Source: Bonia amplexicaulis (lineage: Eukaryota; Streptophyta; Magnoliopsida; Poales; Poaceae). From it: a stretch of DNA of 64,000 nucleotides. Under the pieces are notes generated by a model, which worked only from the letters and a program-made list of their open reading frames with translations, was not told the DNA's origin and made no database searches. Position numbers and translations under genes: made by a program. Of this stretch, positions 1-9,786 are shown piece by piece (the stretch's first letter is position 1; the number at the start of each line of letters is the position of its first letter). The DNA lies in the NCBI GenBank assembly GCA_036346245.1, contig CM070735.1, positions 32,656,410-32,720,409 of the forward strand, read 5' to 3'.

Positions 1-1
1 T

Positions 2-544
2 GGAAGCTTTCTCTCTGTGTCAGCCTCTCAGCTTGATGAGATTGCGTTGGGCCTTGCAGCTAGTGAGGTCAGATTCTTGTGGATTCTTCGTGAACAATCT
101 CCTCGGGTGCGGGAACTTGTCAGTGACATCGATAGGGGCATGGTACTGCCATGGTGCGAGCAGTTGAAGGTTTTGTGCCATCCTTCAGTTGGGGGCTTCC
201 TGACACATTGCGGGATGAACTCAACACTTGAGGCCGTCTTCGCTGGTGTACCTATGCTCGCACTACCACTGTTCTTTGATCAACCAATTGATGACCGGCT
301 AATTGTTGAAGAATGGAAGATTGGGCTGAAGTTGAGGGATTGGAGTGATAAGGATCGCTTGATTGAAAGCGAGGATATTGCAAGGGCTGTTAAGAGGCTG
401 ATGGCCTGTGATGAAGCTGAGACAAAGGCAATAAGGAGACGTGCCCTTGAGTGGAAAGAGGTTTCTTTCAGAGCAGTCAACAAGGGTGGATCTTCATATC
501 ACAATCTCAGTTCATTGATGGAGATGGTATGCTCATCACGGTAA
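2..544 (+). CDS. UDP-glycosyltransferase, C-terminal part (5' truncated by window edge)
   Basis: This is the 3' end of a plant family 1 glycosyltransferase, which moves a sugar from a UDP-sugar to small acceptors in the cytosol. The frame is open from base 2 to the TAA at 542-544, about 180 residues; the true start lies outside the window. The 44-residue PSPG donor-binding box is complete (bases 152-283): it begins WCEQ, contains the HxxxGxFxTHCG core and GVPM, and ends in DQ, the final Gln usually being linked to UDP-glucose use. The WCEQLKVLCH form and the following VEEW resemble the UGT87 group. Position 22 of the box, normally Trp, is Met (THCGM). Donor and acceptor cannot be read from this part. 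Confidence 0.9.
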   Translation, partial: GSFLSVSASQLDEIALGLAASEVRFLWILREQSPRVRELVSDIDRGMVLPWCEQLKVLCHPSVGGFLTHCGMNSTLEAVFAGVPMLALPLFFDQPIDDRLIVEEWKIGLKLRDWSDKDRLIESEDIARAVKRLMACDEAETKAIRRRALEWKEVSFRAVNKGGSSYHNLSSLMEMVCSSR

Positions 545-736
545 TTGGGACACCAGTATTTGGCATGTACGAAACCGATCAGCAATGTTCCAAAATTTAT
601 GCTTGAAATGTATCGTTAGTTCAAGCATTTTGTTTGTCGGAGCCCTATTTGAGAGAAAGGTTTCCACGCTTGTACGCCAAAAAGACTGGTATAGTTGATT
701 TTTTCCCCTCCTTGTTGAAGGTTCTTCGGCTTACAC

Positions 737-846
737 TCTAGTTGTAGGATCATATACCAGATTAAGAAGTGTGTGAATTAACTTGATACAATCTAGTTGT
801 AGGATCTTATGGCAAACTAAGAAGCGTGTGGATTAACTTGAGTTTC
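737..846. repeat. Two-copy direct repeat, period about 55 bp
   Basis: Two diverged copies begin with tctagttgtaggatc (from 737 and from 792) and end in attaacttga. They lie in the 3' flank of the glycosyltransferase gene. Nothing else is recognisable between 545 and about 1240. Confidence 0.6.
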
Positions 847-1239
847 AAAATTACTATTTTTATAAAGTATGTTGGAGAGCTGCATATGTTTTGCAGTAAA
901 GAGGACAAAAAGGCATCATACAAAGTTTTTGCACAACGCAGATGCAATTCGAAATAACCCTGCTAGTTTTAAAATTGCTACTGAAAATTTGATACTGAAG
1001 ACTTGAGCAATCTACTTATCGAAGACATTGATATATGCATCATATAAGAGGCGTGGGGGCATTGCATTTTTCTCTGCTTGGCTGCACCTAGTGAATGGGA
1101 AAATTTGCTCAGTAGCATCCCAAACATGGATATTTTGCTAGATAATATTGCAATCATCTTGTACTTCAATATAATAACATCCTAAACACATGAAATCTAT
1201 CTATTATTATTATATTATGAAAGCGATAAAAAAGAAGCC

Positions 1240-1900
1240 ATTATGTATACTCTCAAGAGCTAGAAATTCTCACGTTAATTGATGAAAAAAAAGAGAAAGA
1301 TCAACACAATTGATTGTGGTGGGTTTAGATTATAATGATCTAGATTGAAAGAAACATTTCATGTCAAGTACAATCCAGAAATAACTGAAATTTGAAATAA
1401 AAGATAAAATAAAATTACCAATTTGATTTTCATACGAATTCATCAGTAAATCTCTAAATAAATATAATTTGCTCTATATTGAAAGAAAGGGTTCATATCA
1501 AGTACAAACCAAAAATAATTGAAATTCAGAATAAAAAATAAAATAAAATAAAATTATCAATTGGATTTTCATACGAATTCCTAAGTAAAATTCCTAAATG
1601 AATATAATTTAGAATAAAAAATAAACAAAAATTAGCAATTGGATTTCGATATGAATTGCAAAGCAAAATCCCTAAAATAGATGTAATTCAGCGTAAAAAT
1701 GAAAGAAAAAGTATTAATTGGATTTGTACATGAATTCCAAAAAAAGAAAATTTGCAATTTGATTTTCATACATATTCTAAACTAAAATCCTTGGACAACT
1801 AGAATTTGAAATAAATTAAATAAAATTATTAATTTCATTTGCATACAAACTCCAACAAAAAATAACTAAAATTTTGATAAAAATAAAATTATAACGATGA
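1240..1900. repeat. AT-rich dispersed repeat, copy 1
   Basis: This very AT-rich stretch is built from recurring phrases such as 'caagtacaa', 'gaaataaaaaataaa' and 'gattttcatacgaatt'. The same phrases recur at 21.5-22.3 kb, so it is a dispersed family and not simple low complexity. No coding capacity is seen. The class is unknown; an AT-rich Helitron or MITE interior is possible. Confidence 0.5.
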
Positions 1901-2039
1901 TAGCATAATGGTGTCGAAGGATACCACAAAAGAGTGCAATTACAAAAAGGCATTGACCCACAGGAAAGCGAAGATGCGAGGTGGTGATGACAGAGATGAG
2001 GACAATGCTGTACTGCTTACCTTAGTCGTTCGGTGACGA

Positions 2040-2499
2040 CAATGTAATGTTGCTTGCCGAAGCCACCGAAAAGATTCACCAGGCATTTGCTCGATCTTAG
2101 AGTATTCTTTTCTGAGTTGGTTCTGTCTCACTTCCTTGATTATGGTAGAGCTCTTATGGTAGTCTGTGAGGATTTTCCAAATATCATGAGCAGATGCCAA
2201 ATGAGCTACTCACTCAAATTCAGATCGACTAAGCCCCTAAATTAGAGAATTCCGTGCCTTACTATTTGCCTTTACATTCGGTGTAATCACCTGGTCATTG
2301 ATGGGCACCACATAAGGATTCTTGACTTTGAGCAAAATTGAGTGCCCTTGAGCCTTGATATAAGAGTGCATCCGAGCCTTCCAATAAGACAATTTAACCC
2401 CATCAAAGACGGGTGGCTTGATTGAATACTTGTCTGATGCCATGGCTCTAAGACTGATTAAGATCTATCAAAAAGAGTTAACCAGGCTCTGATACCACT
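2040..2499 (-). mobile_element. Ty1-copia gag fragment with primer-binding site
   Basis: On the minus strand an ATG at about 2443 opens a copia gag start (MASDKYSIKPPVFDGVKLSY, then YWKARM), followed in a shifted frame by the UBN2-like stretch with EVRQNQLRKEY and MPGES. Upstream of the ATG lies a perfect initiator tRNA-Met primer site (complement of 2485-2497), and 'tgtggg' of an LTR end begins at 2500. The reading frame is broken and the rest of the polyprotein is absent, so this is a dead fragment. Confidence 0.8.
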
Positions 2500-4480
2500 T
2501 GTGGGACCGAATGGTAACAGAGGAGGAGTGAATGATGCCTCACAAACTTTTTTCTAAGTATTCTCAAACTATTCGCTCCAGTAGCGACAGAACTATGAGA
2601 TTAGAGTTGAAAGGCTACACCAAAGCAACAATCTCAAGAACCAAGAAGAGGAATTCTTTAGCACCAGAGCGGAATGACTGACTACTAAGGTACGGTTTGA
2701 TCGACAGCAGCACGACGGTGCCCTGGCAGTTTGACTGGCACGATCTGATTGATGACAAGATTGCGGTTTGATCGACGAGCGGTACAATCGGGCCAAGAAG
2801 CGATAAGACCGCTCCCCTGTTCTCAGAATAGGAAATCAACCCAAATCCAACCACATTTGGTGCAACTCTAAAAATCCATAGCCCAATGAGATGAAACTTT
2901 GCATATACTTTGCTCGTGGGTAAAGAATGATCAAGATAGGTTTAGATGTATTTTCACATATCACAACAATCAAGAACCCCCGAAGATTCTAAGTAAAAAC
3001 CTTGAGATTAAGAAATTCCAAGGTTAACCAAAACTAAGCAAAACCAGGCAACTTCGAAATCCTTCAAGACATGGTGCCTAGTTGGATGGAATTTGATCTT
3101 CATGAGATATCTCCATCACATACATATCCTTGGCATGCAACCAGTCCACATCTAACCCTAATAGATACTATCCACTAGCACATTTGGGGAAAACCCGTGA
3201 ACCTTACATAACACGGGTTTCTCATGCACGCTTTTCAATGCATATAAGCCCGAATATGTTAAGTTTTTAGCCTTAGATTCACTTGATTTTCTCAGCATCT
3301 TCTTGATCTAAACTACTTTTCCAAGCGCCGCTCAAGCCCCGCAGTTTTGATCCAACTCAGTTTCTGGTATTTGGCAAATTACCAAAATACCCTTGCCTTG
3401 ACTTAGTCTTCATTTTTCATTGCAAGCAATTATGATGCTCGTCACACGTAGGTGCACTAATGGCTTATCATGTATCGGCAAGCCTCTACTGTTTCGATTC
3501 TACTGGACCACACCTCACTTAGACAAACCAAGCACTTGGTGCAACCCGGCGCTCGAACATTTTCTTCAATATTTACCATCTTCCTTGTGCCATATTGAGC
3601 TCAACCATCTCACTCAACATTCTTGACCATTCTGGGCCTTGGTTCCTCCATGAGCGTAGCCCTGATCTGCACTGTTGACCATAGTTGACTCCAAAGATTG
3701 TTGTACATTTAAAGATAAAGAAGTTATTTTCAAACACAAGTTCTTCACAACTTGATCTATGCTAGCTAAAATATGCATCATGCAACATTAATACACTGAC
3801 TAAACAAAAATCAAATCATCCCATGACCAAATTTCCAAAATCATAGAACCAAACACAAGGGCCGGTCTGACCGCCAACCAGAGATTGACAAACTGATTGA
3901 GCCCAATGCAAAATAACCCGCTCTGAAAAATTACAACTGGCAACAAAACAGCGGTCATACTGCCTAACCCAGTCTAACCGACAACATGCCAGCGGTCAAA
4001 CCGGTTTGTGTGACAACAAACTTGATCAAAATACAAACTTGGTAAAATTTAAATTCCACTTCACAAACTTGGCAATGATTAATCACAATATTATCCTGGA
4101 CTTTCTCATATGGTCCTTCATATGGCCTTGCATATCTTCGGTTACAACACAAAATCTTCAGGATTAGAGATGGGAATTGTTCAATGCTACTGCAAAACCA
4201 TTCTGCATTGTAAGCTAAGCATCTGCGGACAAACTCACAACCAGTTTCAATCATACTTATCAAGATTAGAGTTAGGAATTTTCAATGTTTGGGAAGGGGC
4301 CCAGTCGGCCCATCCTGTCAATAGGCTAGTCGGCCTAGCAAGGAGTCCAGGCTAGGGAAATATCTACCTCTGTGTGTATAGAGCCAGGTAGAGGTATTCA
4401 TGTAACTTTAAATGGGGAAAATTACAAGTTTATCCCTATACCTAGGTATAGAATGTCTATAAACCACAACATTCAACATT
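2500..4480 (-). mobile_element. Probable LTR and flanking decayed repeat of the copia fragment
   Basis: The LTR that precedes the minus-strand primer site must start at about 2500, reading away to the right. Its far end cannot be fixed: I found no unambiguous terminal CA/TG partner. The stretch at 3860-4010 with repeated 'ggtctgaccg' and 'gcggtcaaaccgg' phrases looks like retroelement-derived repeat. No host gene is recognised here. Confidence 0.4.
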
Positions 4481-4847
4481 TCCAATTCAATCATGCTCAT
4501 GAAGAGTAGAGCCCCAACATCAAATTATAATCTTCAATTTACGAGACATTAATCTGCAAACATTTCCAATTCATACTTATGAAGAACTGTTACAGATAAG
4601 ATAAAATTCAGACGACAGATATATACACCAAGGGGTATTATCACATAAGAGGCAGAATTGCCAAATCCAAATAGCCATCAGAAGTCAGATAATAATACTC
4701 CTGATCAACAGCGTGACAATTGTCACAACTTTTCAAACCTTCTTGACTCCAAACCAAGCAAAATAAACAACCTAACGAATGTCAGACTCGCCTTCCATTG
4801 CACTCTAAAGCAGAACCAAACAAATCCTAGACGGAGCAAATGTCCAT

Positions 4848-7188
4848 TTATTTGCAGAATTCCACTGCTGGTGGGCGCAGCGCGACTCCTCCGAACTGCA
4901 CGCTGGAATACTTCTTGTATACCACCCTCAGCTTGCTCTCAGGGGCAGTCGAGTGTGAGCTCACAAGAATCTTTGCACACTCCCTGAAATCATCACAGAA
5001 AAGGTCAGTATTAGACCCAACATTTAAGCAGAGAAATTTCAGTAAAGCCAGTGTGGTGCTTACATTAGCTGTGATTCAGTAAAGCCAGTGTGGTGCTTGA
5101 GCGTGTCAGTCCATAGAGGGCTCCTCTTCAGGGTCAGATTTGCTGCATAGACAGCAGAAGCAGCAACCTTAGAAGGCAGGGACATCACCAACCCATATTG
5201 CATCAGCGACAATTCGGCGAAGAAGAAGACCATATGCTCCATCTGCAATCAGTGAATCAACCAAAGAAATCTTAGTGCAAAATCTCTGCTTGAAAGTGCA
5301 ACTTGAATACATCTGATGGAAAAACTACACAAAAGATACCAGCTTGATTCTTTACCTCCTTGTCATTTTTTATATCTGAAGATGCCGCCTTCAGAAAGCG
5401 CACAATGAAGACATATGGTGTAGGAACGGTGAGATTCCACTCAAGCCTATTCAGAATTTGCTTCTCCATTGAAAGAATTTGTTCCCTACTGTATGCACTG
5501 TCTGATATCAAGATGAAATCGTTCACCTGAAAGTACATGGCAGCTAATTAGAAATTTAGAATAACTAGAAATGAACATTGGAAAGCAAAGGGAGAGGCTT
5601 TCTGTTTCTACCTCTGGGGCCCAAATTTCCTCGTACTTGCAGAAGATCAGCATGGCTGAAACGCCGGCCAGCTGCAGCTCCCTTCGCAGCATGGGCTGCA
5701 TCGACAGGTACCGGTCAATGATGTACATAGTGAGGTAGAGGGTTTCCGGCATGAGCTCAAACTTGTGATGCACTTCAATAATCCAGTCTGCAAGGATGGC
5801 CCTCATCTTGGAATTGATCTCCACCTGGGAGTCAATGTAGTCGCATGGGCGGAACTCATTCTGCAATAATCCAGGAAAGATTAATTTACATACACCCAAG
5901 GACCAAGGATAGGAGCTGTGCAGTTACCTCTGCAATCTTGTAGAACTTGTAAATATCCTCAATGTAGTCCACGACAGCCAGCTGATTGTCGCCGTCAAGC
6001 TTATCAATGTCTTCAATCACTTCTCGAGGTTTATCAGTAATTCCACAGGCAACCTGTCAATAAAATGGAGAATCAGACTAATTCCGCAGTTTTATGCTAC
6101 TGCAACATACGGTAAATGCCTCGAGAAGTTTTTCATAGGTAGCGCACCTTAGAGCGAGCTGTGAGCACGGAAGTGAGGGTGTTGATGACCTTCTTCCTCG
6201 AGCACTTGCGGACGGAGCTGGCTCTGCCCTCTGACTGCTTCTTGCTCACGTCAGAATCAGAGCTGATCTCGATGACATGCTCAGGGGGACGAGGGGCGGG
6301 CTTGGAAACGACCTTCCTTGCCGACTTCGGCGCAGGCCTCGCTTGCTGTACCTTGGCTGCGGCGGCATTCGCTTGCGCATTCTTCAGCAGCTGAGCACCA
6401 AAGCTTCTGGTGATGGGGCGGTTCACTGGCTCCTGCTGCTGCGGCTTCCTGTTTCCAAGAACAAGTGAGTTTTCAGAGAAAGAACGGGAAATGATGATAC
6501 TGTGACTGGGGGGAGAGCTCGGTTTGTTCCGTACCCTTCGGTCACACGGACGTTCACGAGGTTGCCGATATCGCCAAGGGCTCGCCGGTTCTTCAAGTCG
6601 GGCCTGCCGGTCACGACGGCCTCCTGCTTTCCCAGAGCGGCGACACCACCTACGATTGCACAGGAGAAGAAGATGACATGAAAAATCACTCCTAAGAAGT
6701 TGGACCAAACCACATCTAATTGGCATAAAAGTTGAATCTTTTTTTCCAGAATTCCAATTCTGAAGCTGGTAATCAAATAATACCAAGAAAAAGGGTGCAA
6801 ATTGTTCATCAAATTGATTTAAGAACTCGAATCCAGAAGCCCCTGAACACACACAAAAAATCAATTCTTGAACAATGAATCGAAGAAAACTTGGGGAAGA
6901 AGAAACCTATGAATAGATCGGGGACTCGCATCAAAATCCAATCTTGAGCAAGAAACCGTGTGGAACAAACGAATCAAGAACCCGAATCAGACAGGCCCGA
7001 ACACGCGGAAACCCAACATTCCCCGGAGGAACCGGACAGGACAGAGCCACCAAGAACCCGTCTTCCCCAGTAAACCAATCAAAAGAACCCGCCCCCGAAA
7101 CACGGCAAAGCACAAGATCCGCCCGCTCACCTCTGTTCTGCAGCTGCGGAGCGGCAGCGGCTGCGACGTTCTGGCTGCGCGTCGCCAT
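4848..7188 (-). CDS. CYCB1: Cyclin B1-type mitotic cyclin, complete, 8 exons, 444 aa
   Basis: This is a B-type cyclin, the regulatory partner of CDK at G2/M. Exons (minus strand): 7188-7131, 6649-6535, 6448-6148, 6053-5928, 5860-5612, 5526-5356, 5242-5064, 4983-4848. All introns are GT-AG and the sum is 1335 bp, exactly 444 codons plus TAA. The N-terminus holds a destruction box, RRALGDIGN (residues 41-49), for APC/C-dependent proteolysis. The cyclin core starts near residue 180 with MRAILADWIIEVH (219-231) and the B-type HxKF signature (HHKF, 231-234); a cyclin C-terminal domain follows. The start is the first ATG after the putative TATA; no other ATG occurs in the leader. Exon 7 ends CTAAT|gtaagc, so intron retention would place a stop one codon after the junction Met. 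Confidence 0.95.
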
Positions 7189-7440
7189 CTCCTCCTCCTC
7201 CTCCTCGCCGCTCTGGCCGAAGAGACCGGAGAGCACCGAGGCGAAGAACGACTGGAGGCGCGCGGCCCGCGTCCCCTCTTCCCCGCCGGCGAGCGCAGCC
7301 ACCGCGTCTCCGGCGGCAGCACGGAGAAGAAGCTCTTCTTCTTGCTCCCCTTCTTGGTTCTTGCTTTGCCTTGCCTTGGTCAATCAATGGCGTGGGGTGG
7401 CGTGTGATTTGATAGGTACAGTTCTTTGGGAGGGGAGGAG

Positions 7441-7446
7441 ATATAA
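7441..7446 (-). promoter_or_regulatory. Candidate TATA box of the cyclin B1 gene
   Basis: The minus strand reads GTTATATC here, about 255 bp upstream of the ATG, which would leave a leader of roughly 220 nt rich in CTC/GAG repeats. Assignment is by position and motif only. Confidence 0.5.
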
Positions 7447-7510
7447 CGACGGGTGCGGCGCGCTGTCGGGCGGCGTGGCTTTACGTGGAGCGGGGAGCGG
7501 AGGAGCGGCT

Positions 7511-7616
7511 CCAACGGTCGGGAGGGATTCGAATCGCAACGGTCGGGAAGCGGGGGGTCGGACGGCTCGGATTGGACGCGCAGAGGTGGGTGCGCCCCAG
7601 GAAACTAGCCGTTGGG
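7511..7616. promoter_or_regulatory. Cluster of three MSA-like (AACGG) elements upstream of cyclin B1
   Basis: Mitosis-specific activator elements (consensus YCYAACGGYYA, bound by three-repeat MYB factors) drive G2/M transcription of plant B-type cyclins. Three AACGG cores occur just upstream of the TATA candidate: TCCAACGGTC at 7510-7519 (+), CGCAACGGTC at 7536-7545 (+), and CCCAACGGCTA, a full match, on the minus strand at 7606-7616. Clustering in about 100 bp at the right distance supports function; it is untested. Confidence 0.75.
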
Positions 7617-7699
7617 GGTAGATTCCCCTTTGTTGTTTCCGAGCTGGAAAGGGCATGGCCTTTTTTACTGCTTGCCACTCCTATGAATTATAGAGTTGC

Positions 7700-9060
7700 A
7701 CTTAGCATGGTAAGAAGTAATTAGGACTAGTGTTACCGAGAGATCGCATACGAGAAGTAATTAGGACTCCATTGGCACATCGGAATCGCACTCAACGCAT
7801 AGACTTACGCAGTCCTCGACGGTGTAGTTCACACTACAATATCGTGAATCCAAAGGAGGACGGATCCAGGACCACTGTGTTTATGTTTGTGAACATAGAT
7901 AATAGACCTACCTCAATCCAAGATTGTATCTAAAGATTTGGCTACTGTACCGGCCCATGCATTATCTTGTCTCGGTGTCTCTCTGACGGATTTCTGACTT
8001 TCTGTATCATTTTCTTCTCATACGGATGAGATACTTTGGTCTGGTGTTGTATACCTTGCTGGTTTTGATCATGGATACAGGTAGGTCAGTTGGTCCAAAT
8101 TAGACTTGATTGACGTCGCATTTTAGTAGAGTTTATCATAATATTTTTCAATGTTTTATACGGCATAAATTGAACATGATATGTTAAGATTTAAGAGGTA
8201 TAAGGGGATTCTCCAAAAACAATTGCTAAGAGGTCAAGCTATAAACACAAGGGTTGCCAGAGTCTTTGGAGAGAACTCTGCAGTTTTCACTTTGTTCTTT
8301 CGGCATATTTCGGTCCGGCGTATATAGTAATTGCAGTGACTATTTTCTCTTTTATGAAAGATTCATGCTTTTGTCAGGTGCAAATGCTAAATGTCACCTC
8401 ATCATAGGCACCAACAATGACTAAGGTGGTTGTAAAGAGCTCCAAGCTACAAAAAGAGATTTAATAAATGCAAATGCGTGCAGTCATTCTACTCACACCA
8501 AGGCCAAGAAAAAACCACATTGAAGTATACTAGTTATCCACACACATCTCAATCATTACATGGGGGTATTTATAGGCTTTAAAGGCTGTACAAATGGCCG
8601 AAATACCTCTAGGGTATAGCTACCTTATGAGTACAAGTGAGGGTATTATTGTCTTTTCTAAGTATAGCTGCATTTCTTGGACCTCCAGGTAGATGCTTCT
8701 CAGAGCGAGTCCCTCGTCGGAAGAGTAAAACTATTGCACCAATACTAACCCTCTGCCCCTTGGCGTTTAGGAGAAGCGTCTATAGGGATAGTATCGAACT
8801 ATATCAAAATTGAGCATCGAAATCGTGGTGAAATCTCTAACTTAGCCAAAGCCTTAGGCACCCAAACCATGGCAAGATCAGCTGCAAAAGCTCAAGAATA
8901 GTTGCCAAGTGGAATAGATTGAGCTGCATTGGCCCCTTATGGCGGATAGCCGTAATGAGAATAGCATTTGTTGTTACCATATCCAAGTTTTCAAGTTTTC
9001 CGCAGTGATCGCTACGTGGTCGCCATGACGTGGCCGGGAAGCATTTGTTGGTTGCCGGTA
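7700..9060. other. Intergenic stretch, no gene recognised
   Basis: No coding region is supported. The part around 8460-8830 (CA-rich leader, 'cattacatgggggtatttatagg') has the look of a decayed LTR, but no ends or primer site were found. Confidence 0.35.
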
Positions 9061-9069
9061 CTGAACTTT

Positions 9070-9305
9070 GGGCCTGTTTGATAGAGCTATGGCTTATGAC
9101 TTTTAGCTGAAATTTTTGAATTTTAGCTGTTTGTGACAGAGATTACGGAGAGAGATACTTGCTTGCGATTTTGATTGATACAGATGTGAGGCTTTTAACA
9201 TGTACTGCAATTAATTTATAGATCCGTTTTGAAAAAATACTCCATTTAAAAGTTAGATATTGTAGCAAAAATTAAAAACCATGTTTGGAAGCCGTTAAAA
9301 AGCAA
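9070..9305. mobile_element. MITE-like remnant
   Basis: It begins 'gggcctgtttgatagagc', the kind of terminal sequence seen in Tourist- or hAT-type miniature elements of grasses, and ends near 'accatgtttggaagc'. The two ends match poorly and no target duplication is evident, so it is a weak call. Confidence 0.35.
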
Positions 9306-9444
9306 ACCATTTAGCAACGCTTTATCTGGAGCGGTGCACAGCCGGGTTGAGTTAGTAGTTGGGCCGACCCCTACTTTCTTTGGTGTGGGAGCAATTGCCG
9401 TGTAAAACTGCTGGCCCAATGTTACCATTAGGCTTCATAGAGCA

Positions 9445-9786
9445 TTACCATGACAACAGCGATAATTTTGCGCACACACAAAACGTCCGAATTTTTTCTA
9501 TTTTAGCCTTTTTTTGAAAAATATTCACATTTAGATCTCTGGTAGTTTTAATTCGTTTTGGACCTGGGGGTTTGCCAGTGACCCACGGCGCCGAGGTAAC
9601 ACATCTCGCCGTGGTCCACGGCCCGAGTTGCCGAGCCCGCACCAAAGATGGTGGCTGCGTGGCGCCGACGTGGCAAGACATCGGCGCCGTGGTCGTGGCG
9701 CCGAGCTCGGCACTCTTCCGCGCCGAGCCCCGAGCTCGTTCATTTCTCCGCCCGCCTCCCCCCCCCCCGGCCTCCCGCCTCCCGCC
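9445..9786. other. GC-rich block with repeated 'ggcgccga' words
   Basis: Between 9580 and 9735 the words ggcgccgag, ggcgccgac, ggcgccgtg and cgcgccgag recur five times with regular flanks, followed by a C-run and 'gcctcccgcct'. A similar GC-rich sequence resumes at 12270 after the inserted LTR, just ahead of the Mutator-like coding fragment. It may be the 5' part of that element. Confidence 0.35.

Noticed and set aside
7189..7383. 65-codon in-frame upstream extension of cyclin B1
   Set aside because: It would need a TTG start; no ATG exists in the leader, and MATRSQ is the usual start for this family.
6944..7621. Long plus-strand open frames over the cyclin B1 first exon and leader
   Set aside because: They are GC-rich shadows of the minus-strand exon and leader, with Arg/Ser/Pro-rich translations and no family similarity.
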